This document shows, piece by piece, positions 1 through 6,055 of a stretch of DNA of 10,340 bases. The position numbers and the translations under genes are program-made. Below the pieces are notes generated by a model, which saw nothing but the letters and a program-made list of their open reading frames with translations, was not told the DNA's origin and made no database searches. This DNA is from CADDYX01 sp045809925 (lineage in GTDB: Bacteria; Verrucomicrobiota; Verrucomicrobiia; Chthoniobacterales; UBA10450): assembly GCA_045809925.1 (NCBI GenBank), contig JBJMWX010000057.1, forward strand, positions 1 through 10,340, in the 5' to 3' direction. Each line of letters opens with the position of its first letter. Position 1 is the first letter of the stretch.

Positions 1-279
1 ATCCGGGGCATCGGGCCAAGCCTCGGAGGAGCCGGAGTTGCAAACCCGTTGCAGGACCCGATCCTCGAGCTGCACGATGGGAATGGCGCGCTGCTCCAGA
101 CGAACGACAACTGGCGCACTGACCAGGAAGCGGAGGTCATCGCGACCACAGTTCCGCCGAGTAATGACCGTGAATCTGCCATTGTTCGGACGCTTGCTCC
201 GGGTAACTACACCGCGATCGTGCGCGGGGTAGGGGACACGACCGGCGTCGCGCTCGTTGAAGTTTACGGGCTGCAGTAA
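1..279 (+). CDS. 3' end of a secreted protein with C-terminal NISTR/VEVY-type module (partial)
   Basis: The reading frame is open from base 1 to the TAA at 277-279, giving 92 residues with no start in view, so this is the C-terminus of a longer protein. It begins inside the IGPS strand of the module and continues through DPILELHDGNGALL, a NDNWR motif, ATTVPPSNDRESAIV, YTAIVRGV and TTGVALVEVYGLQ before the stop. The same block occurs four more times in the window, at the C-termini of the two CAP-domain proteins, and here too it ends exactly at the stop. By analogy the missing part probably holds a signal peptide and another extracellular domain, but that cannot be seen. The module is rich in predicted beta strands and loosely resembles pre-peptidase C-terminal (PPC) domains. 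I know of no established function for it; adhesion or surface retention is inference only. Confidence 0.85.
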   Translation: MRGIGPSLGGAGVANPLQDPILELHDGNGALLQTNDNWRTDQEAEVIATTVPPSNDRESAIVRTLAPGNYTAIVRGVGDTTGVALVEVYGLQ

Positions 280-292
280 ACCAGGCCGTTTG

Positions 293-315
293 CGTAGTCG
301 CTAATCGCGGCTACG
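293..315. repeat. Strong hairpin between the first gene and rmlD
   Basis: CGTAGTCGC (293-301) pairs with GCGGCTACG (307-315) across a 5-base loop. All nine positions pair, one of them as a G-T wobble. It lies 14 bases after one stop and 11 bases before the next start. No run of T follows, so it is not a standard intrinsic terminator. It could still end or attenuate the upstream transcript, or be a remnant of an interspersed repeat. Confidence 0.5.
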
Positions 316-325
316 AGTCGATCCG

Positions 326-1204
326 GTGCAACGGATCGTGATCATTGGAGCCGGTGGGCGGCTTGGCGCTGCGCTGGTGCGGCAGGACGCGCAGGACTAT
401 GTCGTCATCGGATTCAATCACGCGCAGCTCGACATCGGCAATTTTGAGCAGGTTCGCCGCACCGTCGGCGAACTGGAGTTTGACGTCCTCATCAACTGCG
501 CGGCGCAGACGAACGTCGATCGATGTGAGAGGGAGCGCGACGAAGCGTTTCGCCTCAACGGTGAAGCTGCCGGAGTGCTCGCACAGATCTGCTCCCAAAA
601 GGACGCAAAGCTAATTCACATCGGCACCGACTACATCTTTGACGGGGAGAAGCGCCAGCCCTACACAGAAGAGGACGAAGCGCGCCCGATCAGCGTCTAC
701 GGCGCGTCAAAGCTGGCCGGCGATCTCGCCGTCCTGGAGAACAATCCGAACCACGTCGTGGCGCGGGTTTCCTGGGTCTTCGGTCCGGACCGTCCTAGCT
801 TTGTCGATGCATTGATCAAACGCGCACGCGCCGAAGAACACGTCGATGCGATCGGCGACAAATGGTCCGCCCCGAGCTACACGGTCGATTTAGCCTCAAT
901 GCTGCGCCCGCTGATCGAGAATCGCGAATTCGCGGGCATTTTTCACCTGAGCAACAGTGGCGAAACCACCTGGCGCGATTACGCGCAATGGGCCATCGAC
1001 TCTTGCCGTGCGGCCGGCGTGCCGTTGAAGGCCAGCGTTGTCGACGCGTTAAAGCTGAGCGACATGAAAAACTTCATCGCGCGGCGGCCGGTATACACCG
1101 TCCTCTCCGCGGAAAAATATGTTCAGGTCACCGGGATTAAGCCGCGGCCGTGGCAGGACGCGGTGGCGGAGTACGTGCGGGAATATGTAGCCAGGCTGCG
1201 GTAG
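326..1204 (+). CDS. rmlD: dTDP-4-dehydrorhamnose reductase (RmlD-like SDR)
   Basis: A 292-residue extended short-chain dehydrogenase of the RmlD_sub_bind family. In the dTDP-rhamnose pathway this enzyme reduces dTDP-4-dehydro-L-rhamnose with NAD(P)H in the cytoplasm, making the sugar donor for O-antigen or exopolysaccharide. Visible motifs are the Rossmann nucleotide loop GAGGRLG (8-14), NCAAQTNVD (57-65), IGTDYIFDG (99-107), the catalytic YxxxK as YGASK (125-129), RVSWVFG (147-153) and the substrate-side SAPSYTVDLA (181-190). Length is typical of the family. The start is GTG at 326, chosen because the nucleotide-binding strand follows at once; there is no clear Shine-Dalgarno site. No rmlA, rmlB or rmlC is nearby, so it may belong to a scattered pathway or act on another nucleotide sugar. 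The fold assignment is firm; the exact substrate is less so. Confidence 0.85.
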   Translation: MQRIVIIGAGGRLGAALVRQDAQDYVVIGFNHAQLDIGNFEQVRRTVGELEFDVLINCAAQTNVDRCERERDEAFRLNGEAAGVLAQICSQKDAKLIHIGTDYIFDGEKRQPYTEEDEARPISVYGASKLAGDLAVLENNPNHVVARVSWVFGPDRPSFVDALIKRARAEEHVDAIGDKWSAPSYTVDLASMLRPLIENREFAGIFHLSNSGETTWRDYAQWAIDSCRAAGVPLKASVVDALKLSDMKNFIARRPVYTVLSAEKYVQVTGIKPRPWQDAVAEYVREYVARLR

Positions 1205-1217
1205 GCCTTTTTCTGTA

Positions 1218-1254
1218 GCGGCTTCGCACGCCATTGGCGGGCTGGCGAAGCCGC
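1218..1254. repeat. Palindromic intergenic repeat with nested hairpin
   Basis: GCGGCTTCGC (1218-1227) and GCGAAGCCGC (1245-1254) are perfect 10-bp inverted arms. The 17-base loop holds a second hairpin, CGCC-ATT-GGCG (1229-1239). The left arm is preceded by TGTA, giving a TGTAGCGGC start that I associate with interspersed palindromes of verrucomicrobial genomes (recollection, unchecked). It sits 13 bases after the rmlD stop and could stop the transcript, although no T-run follows. A weaker dyad, GTGCCA-TGT-TGGCGC (1273-1287), lies just downstream and may belong to the same element. Confidence 0.6.
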
Positions 1255-1272
1255 CCTAAATAGAGGCGGAAC

Positions 1273-3123
1273 GTGCCATGTTGGCGCGGTTTTAGCTCCC
1301 CCACACAGTTGGTGATCAAGGGCTTCGCTCTCTCTATTAGTTGGCTGGTTGCTTTTTGCGGGGTTCTCCGTGCGCAAACGCCGCCTGTTGCGCCGCCGCC
1401 TGCACCGCCGATTACCGCGACCGCGCCGCAGGTAATTGGCGCAACTCGCAGCCTCGTTGCGGCTCCCGCGAGCCAGCTTTATTCGATCGGGAGCCCCACG
1501 AATGAAGAGCAGCTCTACCTCGAACTGATCAACCGCGCGCGTGCTAACCCGGCAGCAGAAGCGGCGCGGCTCGCCGGCACCGGTGACCCGGACGTGCTCG
1601 CGTCCTATCGGTATTTTGGAGTCAGCCTCGGAATGATGCAGACGCAGTTCGCACTCATTGCTCCCCTTCCGCCGCTCTCCATGAATGTCACACTGCTGAG
1701 TGCGGCGCGTGGCCACAGCGCGGACATGCTGCAGAACAATTACCAGGCACACGAGGGTCCCGATGGGACGGTCGCTCAACGCATCGCCGCATACGTGAGT
1801 GGTGCGAACGGTTACACCTACGGCGAGAACATCTATTCCTACGCCAAGTCAGTCTTCTACGGTCATGCGGGGTTCGAAGTAGACTGGGGCGGCACCGCCC
1901 TGACCGGGGGAATGCAATCGCCGGCCGGACATCGGCTGAATATTCACGGCACGTTCCGGGAAGTAGGCATCGGCGTGGCGCTCGGCAGCAACGGATCGGT
2001 TGGACCGCAGCTTGTCACTCAGGACTTTGCGCTGCGTTATGACACGCCCGCGTTTGTCACCGGCGTCGTCTATCGCGACAGCAACAACAATGGCGCATAC
2101 GATCTCGGCGAAGGCGTCGGAGGTGTGAGTGTGACGATCAACGGCGACGGCTACTATGCCGTGACCGCGCCTTCCGGCGGTTACTCGGTTCCGGTGCCCG
2201 GAAACGGTACGTATACGGTAAGTTTCAGCGGCGGAGGAGTCGCATCCAACCAGCAGACTGTGACGGTGAGCGGCGGGAATAACGTGAAGCTGGATTACGT
2301 AGCGAACACAGCCGGTAGCACGCCGACGCCAACACCTGCGGCATCGGCCACGCCTCCGCCCGGCCCCGCGGTGCTAGGTAACATTTCCACGCGCGCAATG
2401 GTCGGTAACGGATCCAACGTCATGATCGGCGGATTCATTGTCACAGGCACGCAGCCAAAGAAGGTGATGGTTCGGGGCATCGGACCATCGGTAAATCTCA
2501 GCGGCAAGCTGCTCGATCCGACGCTCGAATTGCACGACGCGACCGGCGCGACAATCGCGGCGAACGACAACTGGGGCGACAACGCCAACGCGCAGGAAAT
2601 TGTCGCAACGACGATCGCACCGAGCGATACGCATGAAGCTGCCATCCTGATTAGCCTTAGCCCGGGGCCCTACACCGCTACGGTCAGTGGCGTGGGGCAT
2701 ACGACAGGCACCGCGATTGTGGAAGTCTACGACCTCGATCGCATGGCCGATTCGCAGTTGGCGAACATCTCAACACGTGCGCTCGTGCAAGCAGGCGACG
2801 AAGCGCTCATCGGCGGCGTCATTGTGCTCGGCCAATCGCCGCGAAATGTGCTGATTCGCGCGATCGGTCCTTCGCTCGACATTACGGGCGCCCTCGCAGA
2901 TCCGTTGCTCGAACTGCATGATGCGAACGGCGCTCTTCTAGCGCTGAACGACGACTGGCGAACGAGCCAGCAGAGCGAGATCATGGCGACAACGGTTCCG
3001 CCAACGAACGATAAGGAAGCAGCGATCGTGACGACACTTTCGCCGGCGTCCTACACGGCGATTGTGCGTGGTGTGAACGACACCACCGGAGTCGCGATTG
3101 TCGAAGTCTACGCGCTGAACTAG
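1273..3123 (+). CDS. Secreted CAP (SCP/PR1) protein with SdrD_B-like domain and two C-terminal modules
   Basis: Counted from GTG 1273 the product has 616 residues. The real start is more likely TTG 1309 or GTG 1312, which gives a compact signal peptide (VIKGFALSISWLVAFCG, then LRA before a probable cleavage ahead of QT); bases 1273-1287 look like repeat sequence. A Pro-rich linker follows (37-47). The CAP domain spans about 77-255, with His160, the GENI motif (Glu185) and GHR (His220), the residues expected for the CAP cleft and its metal or ligand site. Next is an SdrD_B-like beta domain (about 261-343) with a calcium-type loop D269-N271-N273-D277-E280, then a Thr/Pro linker (350-364) and two modules (368-488 and 496-616). 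CAP proteins are extracellular; bacterial members mostly have unknown activity. The gene converges on the regulator. Domain order is clear, function is not. Confidence 0.85.
   Translation: MPCWRGFSSPTQLVIKGFALSISWLVAFCGVLRAQTPPVAPPPAPPITATAPQVIGATRSLVAAPASQLYSIGSPTNEEQLYLELINRARANPAAEAARLAGTGDPDVLASYRYFGVSLGMMQTQFALIAPLPPLSMNVTLLSAARGHSADMLQNNYQAHEGPDGTVAQRIAAYVSGANGYTYGENIYSYAKSVFYGHAGFEVDWGGTALTGGMQSPAGHRLNIHGTFREVGIGVALGSNGSVGPQLVTQDFALRYDTPAFVTGVVYRDSNNNGAYDLGEGVGGVSVTINGDGYYAVTAPSGGYSVPVPGNGTYTVSFSGGGVASNQQTVTVSGGNNVKLDYVANTAGSTPTPTPAASATPPPGPAVLGNISTRAMVGNGSNVMIGGFIVTGTQPKKVMVRGIGPSVNLSGKLLDPTLELHDATGATIAANDNWGDNANAQEIVATTIAPSDTHEAAILISLSPGPYTATVSGVGHTTGTAIVEVYDLDRMADSQLANISTRALVQAGDEALIGGVIVLGQSPRNVLIRAIGPSLDITGALADPLLELHDANGALLALNDDWRTSQQSEIMATTVPPTNDKEAAIVTTLSPASYTAIVRGVNDTTGVAIVEVYALN
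2374..2736 (+). repeat. Module copy 1 in the first CAP protein
   Basis: Residues 368-488 of the first CAP protein. It runs from LGNISTRAMV through GGFIVTG, RGIGPS, LELHDATG and NDNW to VEVYDLD. The second copy follows after only seven residues. The two are clearly related at protein level but differ at many codons, so the duplication is old. Confidence 0.85.
2758..3120 (+). repeat. Module copy 2 in the first CAP protein
   Basis: Residues 496-616, from LANISTRALV through GGVIVLG, RAIGPSL, LELHDANG and NDDW to VEVYALN directly before the stop. It is the same length as copy 1 (121 residues). Like the other terminal copies it closes the protein with no tail. Confidence 0.85.
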
Positions 3124-3125
3124 CG

Positions 3126-5330
3126 CTATTTTGGCGCGAGCGAGGCGACGATCTGGTCGAAGCGCGGATCGCCGCGGAGCGCGTCCCACGCTGGATCGAG
3201 TTTCAATTCGCCGTAATGAACACCGCCCGGCAGTTGAGCGGATGTCGTGAGCTGCTCGAAGGCGCGGTCTTTCTCGCTTACGGCCGCATAGACGAGCGCA
3301 AGATTGGTTACCATGACAGGGCCATACATTGCATCTTTAGAAACAGGCAGCAGTTCGCAGGCGCGCTGCGCTTCGTGGATCGCTTCGTCGTGGCGTCCTA
3401 GTGCAGCGTCGATCCGGCTGAGAACGACCCACACACCGAACATGTTCGCCTCCCGCTGCACCGCGGCACTTGCTCGTTCGCGCGCTACTTGCAATTGAGC
3501 TTGCGCGGCAGCGTTGTCATTGCGCACCGAGGCAGCCAGAGCACTGAACCACTCACGCGGAGCGGAAACTCCGAGGTAACCGAGACCGACCCCTCCGTCG
3601 GGCAACAAGGGGAGGACCTGCTCCATCCGGGCCGCGTCACGTTCTAGAACAGCAACCTGACAAATACGTTCAAGCTCATCGAGAGAGGGCTTACCTTGGC
3701 TCAAGGCGCGCGATGTCTCAGCACGGACGCGCGTGAGATCAGCACGTTCGTAGAGCGGCTCAAAGGCTGCCTCGAAGCTGCCTGTCTCAGCGGGATGAAA
3801 GAGGGCGGCTGAGAGATCAAAGAGGCGTTCAGCATCGCGGTAACGTCGCAGCCACTGGTACGCGACGGCGAGATGTGTCGTATACATAGGGTCGCGCGGG
3901 TCGAGTTGCACCGCGCGCTCGAGATTGCGCAACGATTCCGTCCAGCGGCCCTGCCGACGATCAATTTGGCCCGTGCGCAGATAAACCTCAGGCGAGTTCG
4001 GCAAGGTCCGCCGAGCGAGTTCTAGCTCCGCGCGAGCGCGATCATAATCGAGTAGCCCGAGATACGCGTAGTCTGCCGCGGCGAGATGGACTGCTCCCGC
4101 TTGCGGCTGCAATCGCATGGCCGACTGCAGAGCTGCATTTGCTGCGTGGAGTCGCGCCTCGGTGTGATCGTCATTCTCGAAATAGAACAAGACGTGGCAC
4201 TTCACTAATTCGCAATAGGCTGAGACAAACTGCGGGTCGCGTGCGACGGCTTCTTCCAGCAGTTCGACCGCACGTTGCCTCGTGGCCGAGCGGTTTTTCA
4301 ACGGCAGCGCTTCGGCGTAGAGCGTGGAAGCGACAACGTCGGTGGTAGAAGGCTGCTCGATCGCGGCCTTCTCGCCCGGCGAGATTTTTGCGCGGAGCTG
4401 CTCTGCGATCGTAGTCGCAATGTCGTTTTCCAGGGTAAAGATATCGCGCAGCTCGCGGTCGTAGGTTTGAGCCCACAGATGCGAGTCCGTGTGGGTATCA
4501 ATAAGCTGTGCGTGAACGCGAACGTGATCGCCTATGCGTTGCACGCTCCCCTCAACCAGGTGTGCCACTCCAAGCTCTCTGCCTATGTCGCGGGCATTAC
4601 GCGTGCCGTCGGCGGGATAACGATCAGCAGACATGCGGCTAATCACTTTTAAATCCGCTATCTGCGCCAGGTTCGTGAGGATTTCGTCTTGCACCGCCAC
4701 GGCGAAATAGGCGTTTTGTTTGTCGTCGCTCAGATTGGTGAATGGCAGAACCGCGATGCTTTTCTCGCGCGCGAAAACGTTCGGCGATTGCGGCGGTCGC
4801 GTGGAACTGCGCCAGTAGAGGAGCGCAGCACCGATCGCGAACGCCAACGCAGCAACGACGATGGCCGCCCGCGAGAAGCGGTTGCGGTCTCTTACTGCCG
4901 CGGGAAGAACGCACTCCGGCAGCACTTCATCCTTAGCAGGCGTTCCGGCAACAATCTTTCCGCCTGAGCCGTTCAACAGCGATTGGGCAACCGCGCCGTC
5001 GACCGCCTTTACGCTGGCAACAAAGCGGTAGCCGCGGCCCGGCACGGTAACGATAAACTGATGCGACCCCGGTGTTTCGCCAAAGAGCCGTCTGAGCGTC
5101 GAGATGTTCTGCGAAAGATTATTCTCTTCGACGATCGAATCCGGCCACACGGCTTCCATGATTCGCTCTTTATCGAGGACGCTGTCGTGGTTCTCGACCA
5201 TGTAAAGCAGCGTATCGAAGACACGTGGCGTCAGCGGCAGGACTGTCCCATCGCGACGCTGGAGCACACGTCGGACGGGATTCAGCCGGAAATCGCCGAA
5301 TTCGAAAACGGGGGCTGGGGGAGCGTGCAC
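3126..5330 (-). CDS. CadC/ToxR-like membrane regulator: OmpR-type wHTH, TM helix, TolB-like domain, TPR repeats
   Basis: A 734-residue one-component regulator. Residues about 9-106 form an OmpR/PhoB-type winged helix (Trans_reg_C): FGDFRLNP, LPLTPRVFDTLLYM, the recognition-helix region NNLSQNISTLRRLFG and the wing VPGRGYRFVA. A Cys-containing linker leads to one membrane helix (about 154-173). Next is a TolB/FlgO-like alpha-beta domain (191-288) starting IAVLPFTNLS and including LVEGSVQRIGDHVRVHAQL. TPR-like helical repeats fill about 353-700, and the end WDALRGDPRFDQIV is typical of this class. DNA binding would be cytoplasmic with sensing outside the membrane. The start is GTG (5328-5330), with only a weak GAAAG upstream. 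It is divergent from the lipocalin-like gene and has candidate TTCA boxes just upstream, so autoregulation is likely. The signal sensed is unknown. Confidence 0.88.
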   Translation of the reverse strand: MHAPPAPVFEFGDFRLNPVRRVLQRRDGTVLPLTPRVFDTLLYMVENHDSVLDKERIMEAVWPDSIVEENNLSQNISTLRRLFGETPGSHQFIVTVPGRGYRFVASVKAVDGAVAQSLLNGSGGKIVAGTPAKDEVLPECVLPAAVRDRNRFSRAAIVVAALAFAIGAALLYWRSSTRPPQSPNVFAREKSIAVLPFTNLSDDKQNAYFAVAVQDEILTNLAQIADLKVISRMSADRYPADGTRNARDIGRELGVAHLVEGSVQRIGDHVRVHAQLIDTHTDSHLWAQTYDRELRDIFTLENDIATTIAEQLRAKISPGEKAAIEQPSTTDVVASTLYAEALPLKNRSATRQRAVELLEEAVARDPQFVSAYCELVKCHVLFYFENDDHTEARLHAANAALQSAMRLQPQAGAVHLAAADYAYLGLLDYDRARAELELARRTLPNSPEVYLRTGQIDRRQGRWTESLRNLERAVQLDPRDPMYTTHLAVAYQWLRRYRDAERLFDLSAALFHPAETGSFEAAFEPLYERADLTRVRAETSRALSQGKPSLDELERICQVAVLERDAARMEQVLPLLPDGGVGLGYLGVSAPREWFSALAASVRNDNAAAQAQLQVARERASAAVQREANMFGVWVVLSRIDAALGRHDEAIHEAQRACELLPVSKDAMYGPVMVTNLALVYAAVSEKDRAFEQLTTSAQLPGGVHYGELKLDPAWDALRGDPRFDQIVASLAPK

Positions 5331-5338
5331 GATTCGCT

Positions 5339-5368
5339 TTCAGAACATTTCAACAAAGTTCAACGCGC
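5339..5368. promoter_or_regulatory. Candidate operator: three TTCA boxes at 10-bp spacing
   Basis: TTCA begins at 5339, 5349 and 5359, exactly one helical turn apart; the second and third boxes extend to TTCAAC. Winged-helix regulators of the OmpR/PhoB class bind direct repeats spaced about 10-11 bp, and such a regulator starts 8 bp away at 5330. The array lies 40-70 bp before the divergent gene at 5409. Position and phase make it a plausible site for the neighbouring regulator; this is inference. Confidence 0.45.
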
Positions 5369-5408
5369 GATTAAAGACTTTCATGAACCGCCAAAGCAAC
5401 CTGGCTGC

Positions 5409-5903
5409 ATGAACAGAACCACATTCACCATTAAAAAACGTAACTTCATCAAAGCTGCGCTCGCGCTCACATGCAGCGCCGCGCTGTTAATCTCACCGGG
5501 CAGCACGCGCGGCGACGACAGCGGCAGCCTGGTCGGCGTCTGGCGCGTGACGCGGCACGGCATGGACTGCGCCAGCGGGCAGCTATTCAACTCGTTCCCG
5601 GCTCTCATGACCTTCCACCAGGATGGAACGCTGCACGGCGATGCCGTCGGACCGGGCTCGACTGCGGCAGAAGGCACTGCCGAACACGGCGTCTGGACCA
5701 GGAATGGTAAGGATTACTCGTTCCGCTTCATCAGCTATGGTTGGGATGCGAACGGCCAACTAGAAGGCCGCGCCGAGATCACGGCGAATCTCCAGCTCAA
5801 TGGTCCGAATAGCTTCGTCTATGCAGCGAGCGTGTGCTTCTTCGGCGCGGATGGTACCCCGTTCGGTTGCCACTGCGCGCGCGCGGAAGGAACGCGCTTC
5901 TAG
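5409..5903 (+). CDS. Small secreted lipocalin-like (calycin) protein
   Basis: 164 residues from ATG 5409. The frame stays open upstream to 4983, but that part overlaps the regulator antisense, and the signal sequence begins only here. The N-terminus KKRNFIKAALALTCSAAL is an export signal; its KRNFIK resembles a twin-arginine motif with one Arg replaced by Lys. The mature part has the pattern of small lipocalin-like proteins common in soil bacteria: GVWRV (43-47), LMTFHQDGTL (66-75), HGVW (93-96), YSFRF (103-107), GRAEITANLQL (120-130) and a closing C-x-C-x4-GTRF (154-164). It has four mature cysteines (54, 143, 154, 156), which could form disulfides. A short hydrophobic ligand is likely for the fold, but none can be named. 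It is divergent from, and possibly controlled by, the wHTH regulator. No Shine-Dalgarno site is visible. Confidence 0.75.
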   Translation: MNRTTFTIKKRNFIKAALALTCSAALLISPGSTRGDDSGSLVGVWRVTRHGMDCASGQLFNSFPALMTFHQDGTLHGDAVGPGSTAAEGTAEHGVWTRNGKDYSFRFISYGWDANGQLEGRAEITANLQLNGPNSFVYAASVCFFGADGTPFGCHCARAEGTRF

Positions 5904-5912
5904 TAGCAGCGG

Positions 5913-5993
5913 CGAGAACAGGCAGGCGCTCCTACCGGTAAGATGACGAATCTCCACGGCTAGGAGCGCGCACCTGCTCGGGCGTTGTTCTCG
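5913..5993. repeat. Large imperfect palindrome between the lipocalin-like and second CAP genes
   Basis: Outer arms CGAGAACA (5913-5920) and TGTTCTCG (5986-5993) are perfect complements. Inner arms GCGCTCCTA (5926-5934) and TAGGAGCGC (5961-5969) are perfect over 9 bp. A further GCAGG/CCTGC pair (5922-5926, 5973-5977) partly competes with the inner arm. The apex contains ACCGGT. Size and nested structure resemble a REP/BIME-like or MITE-like element rather than a terminator, and no T-run follows. The TAGGAGCGC core is one I associate with verrucomicrobial intergenic repeats (unverified). Confidence 0.65.
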
Positions 5994-6005
5994 TGCAAAT
6001 TCGCG

Positions 6006-6019
6006 CGCTCAGGTGAGCG
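6006..6019. promoter_or_regulatory. Short dyad upstream of the second CAP gene
   Basis: CGCTCA and TGAGCG form a perfect 6-bp inverted repeat around GG, 36 bases before the ATG at 6056. It could be an operator for a dimeric regulator or a small RNA hairpin in the leader. In GC-rich DNA such a dyad can arise by chance, so confidence is low. Confidence 0.2.
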
Positions 6020-6055
6020 TTGCCGCCGGCAGACTAATGCACGATTGTCCTCGGT

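Noticed and set aside
1218..1254. Intrinsic terminator of rmlD
   Set aside because: The stem is strong but CCCTAAA follows instead of a T-run, and the nested palindrome fits a repeat element better; a terminator role is not excluded.
1123..1779. 218-codon open frame on the minus strand
   Set aside because: It lies opposite the end of rmlD and the start of the CAP domain, is rich in Arg and Cys, and has no recognisable motif; a typical GC-rich shadow frame.
4983..5408. N-terminal extension of the lipocalin-like frame by 142 codons
   Set aside because: It lies antisense to the regulator's conserved winged-helix coding region, and the signal peptide begins only at 5409.
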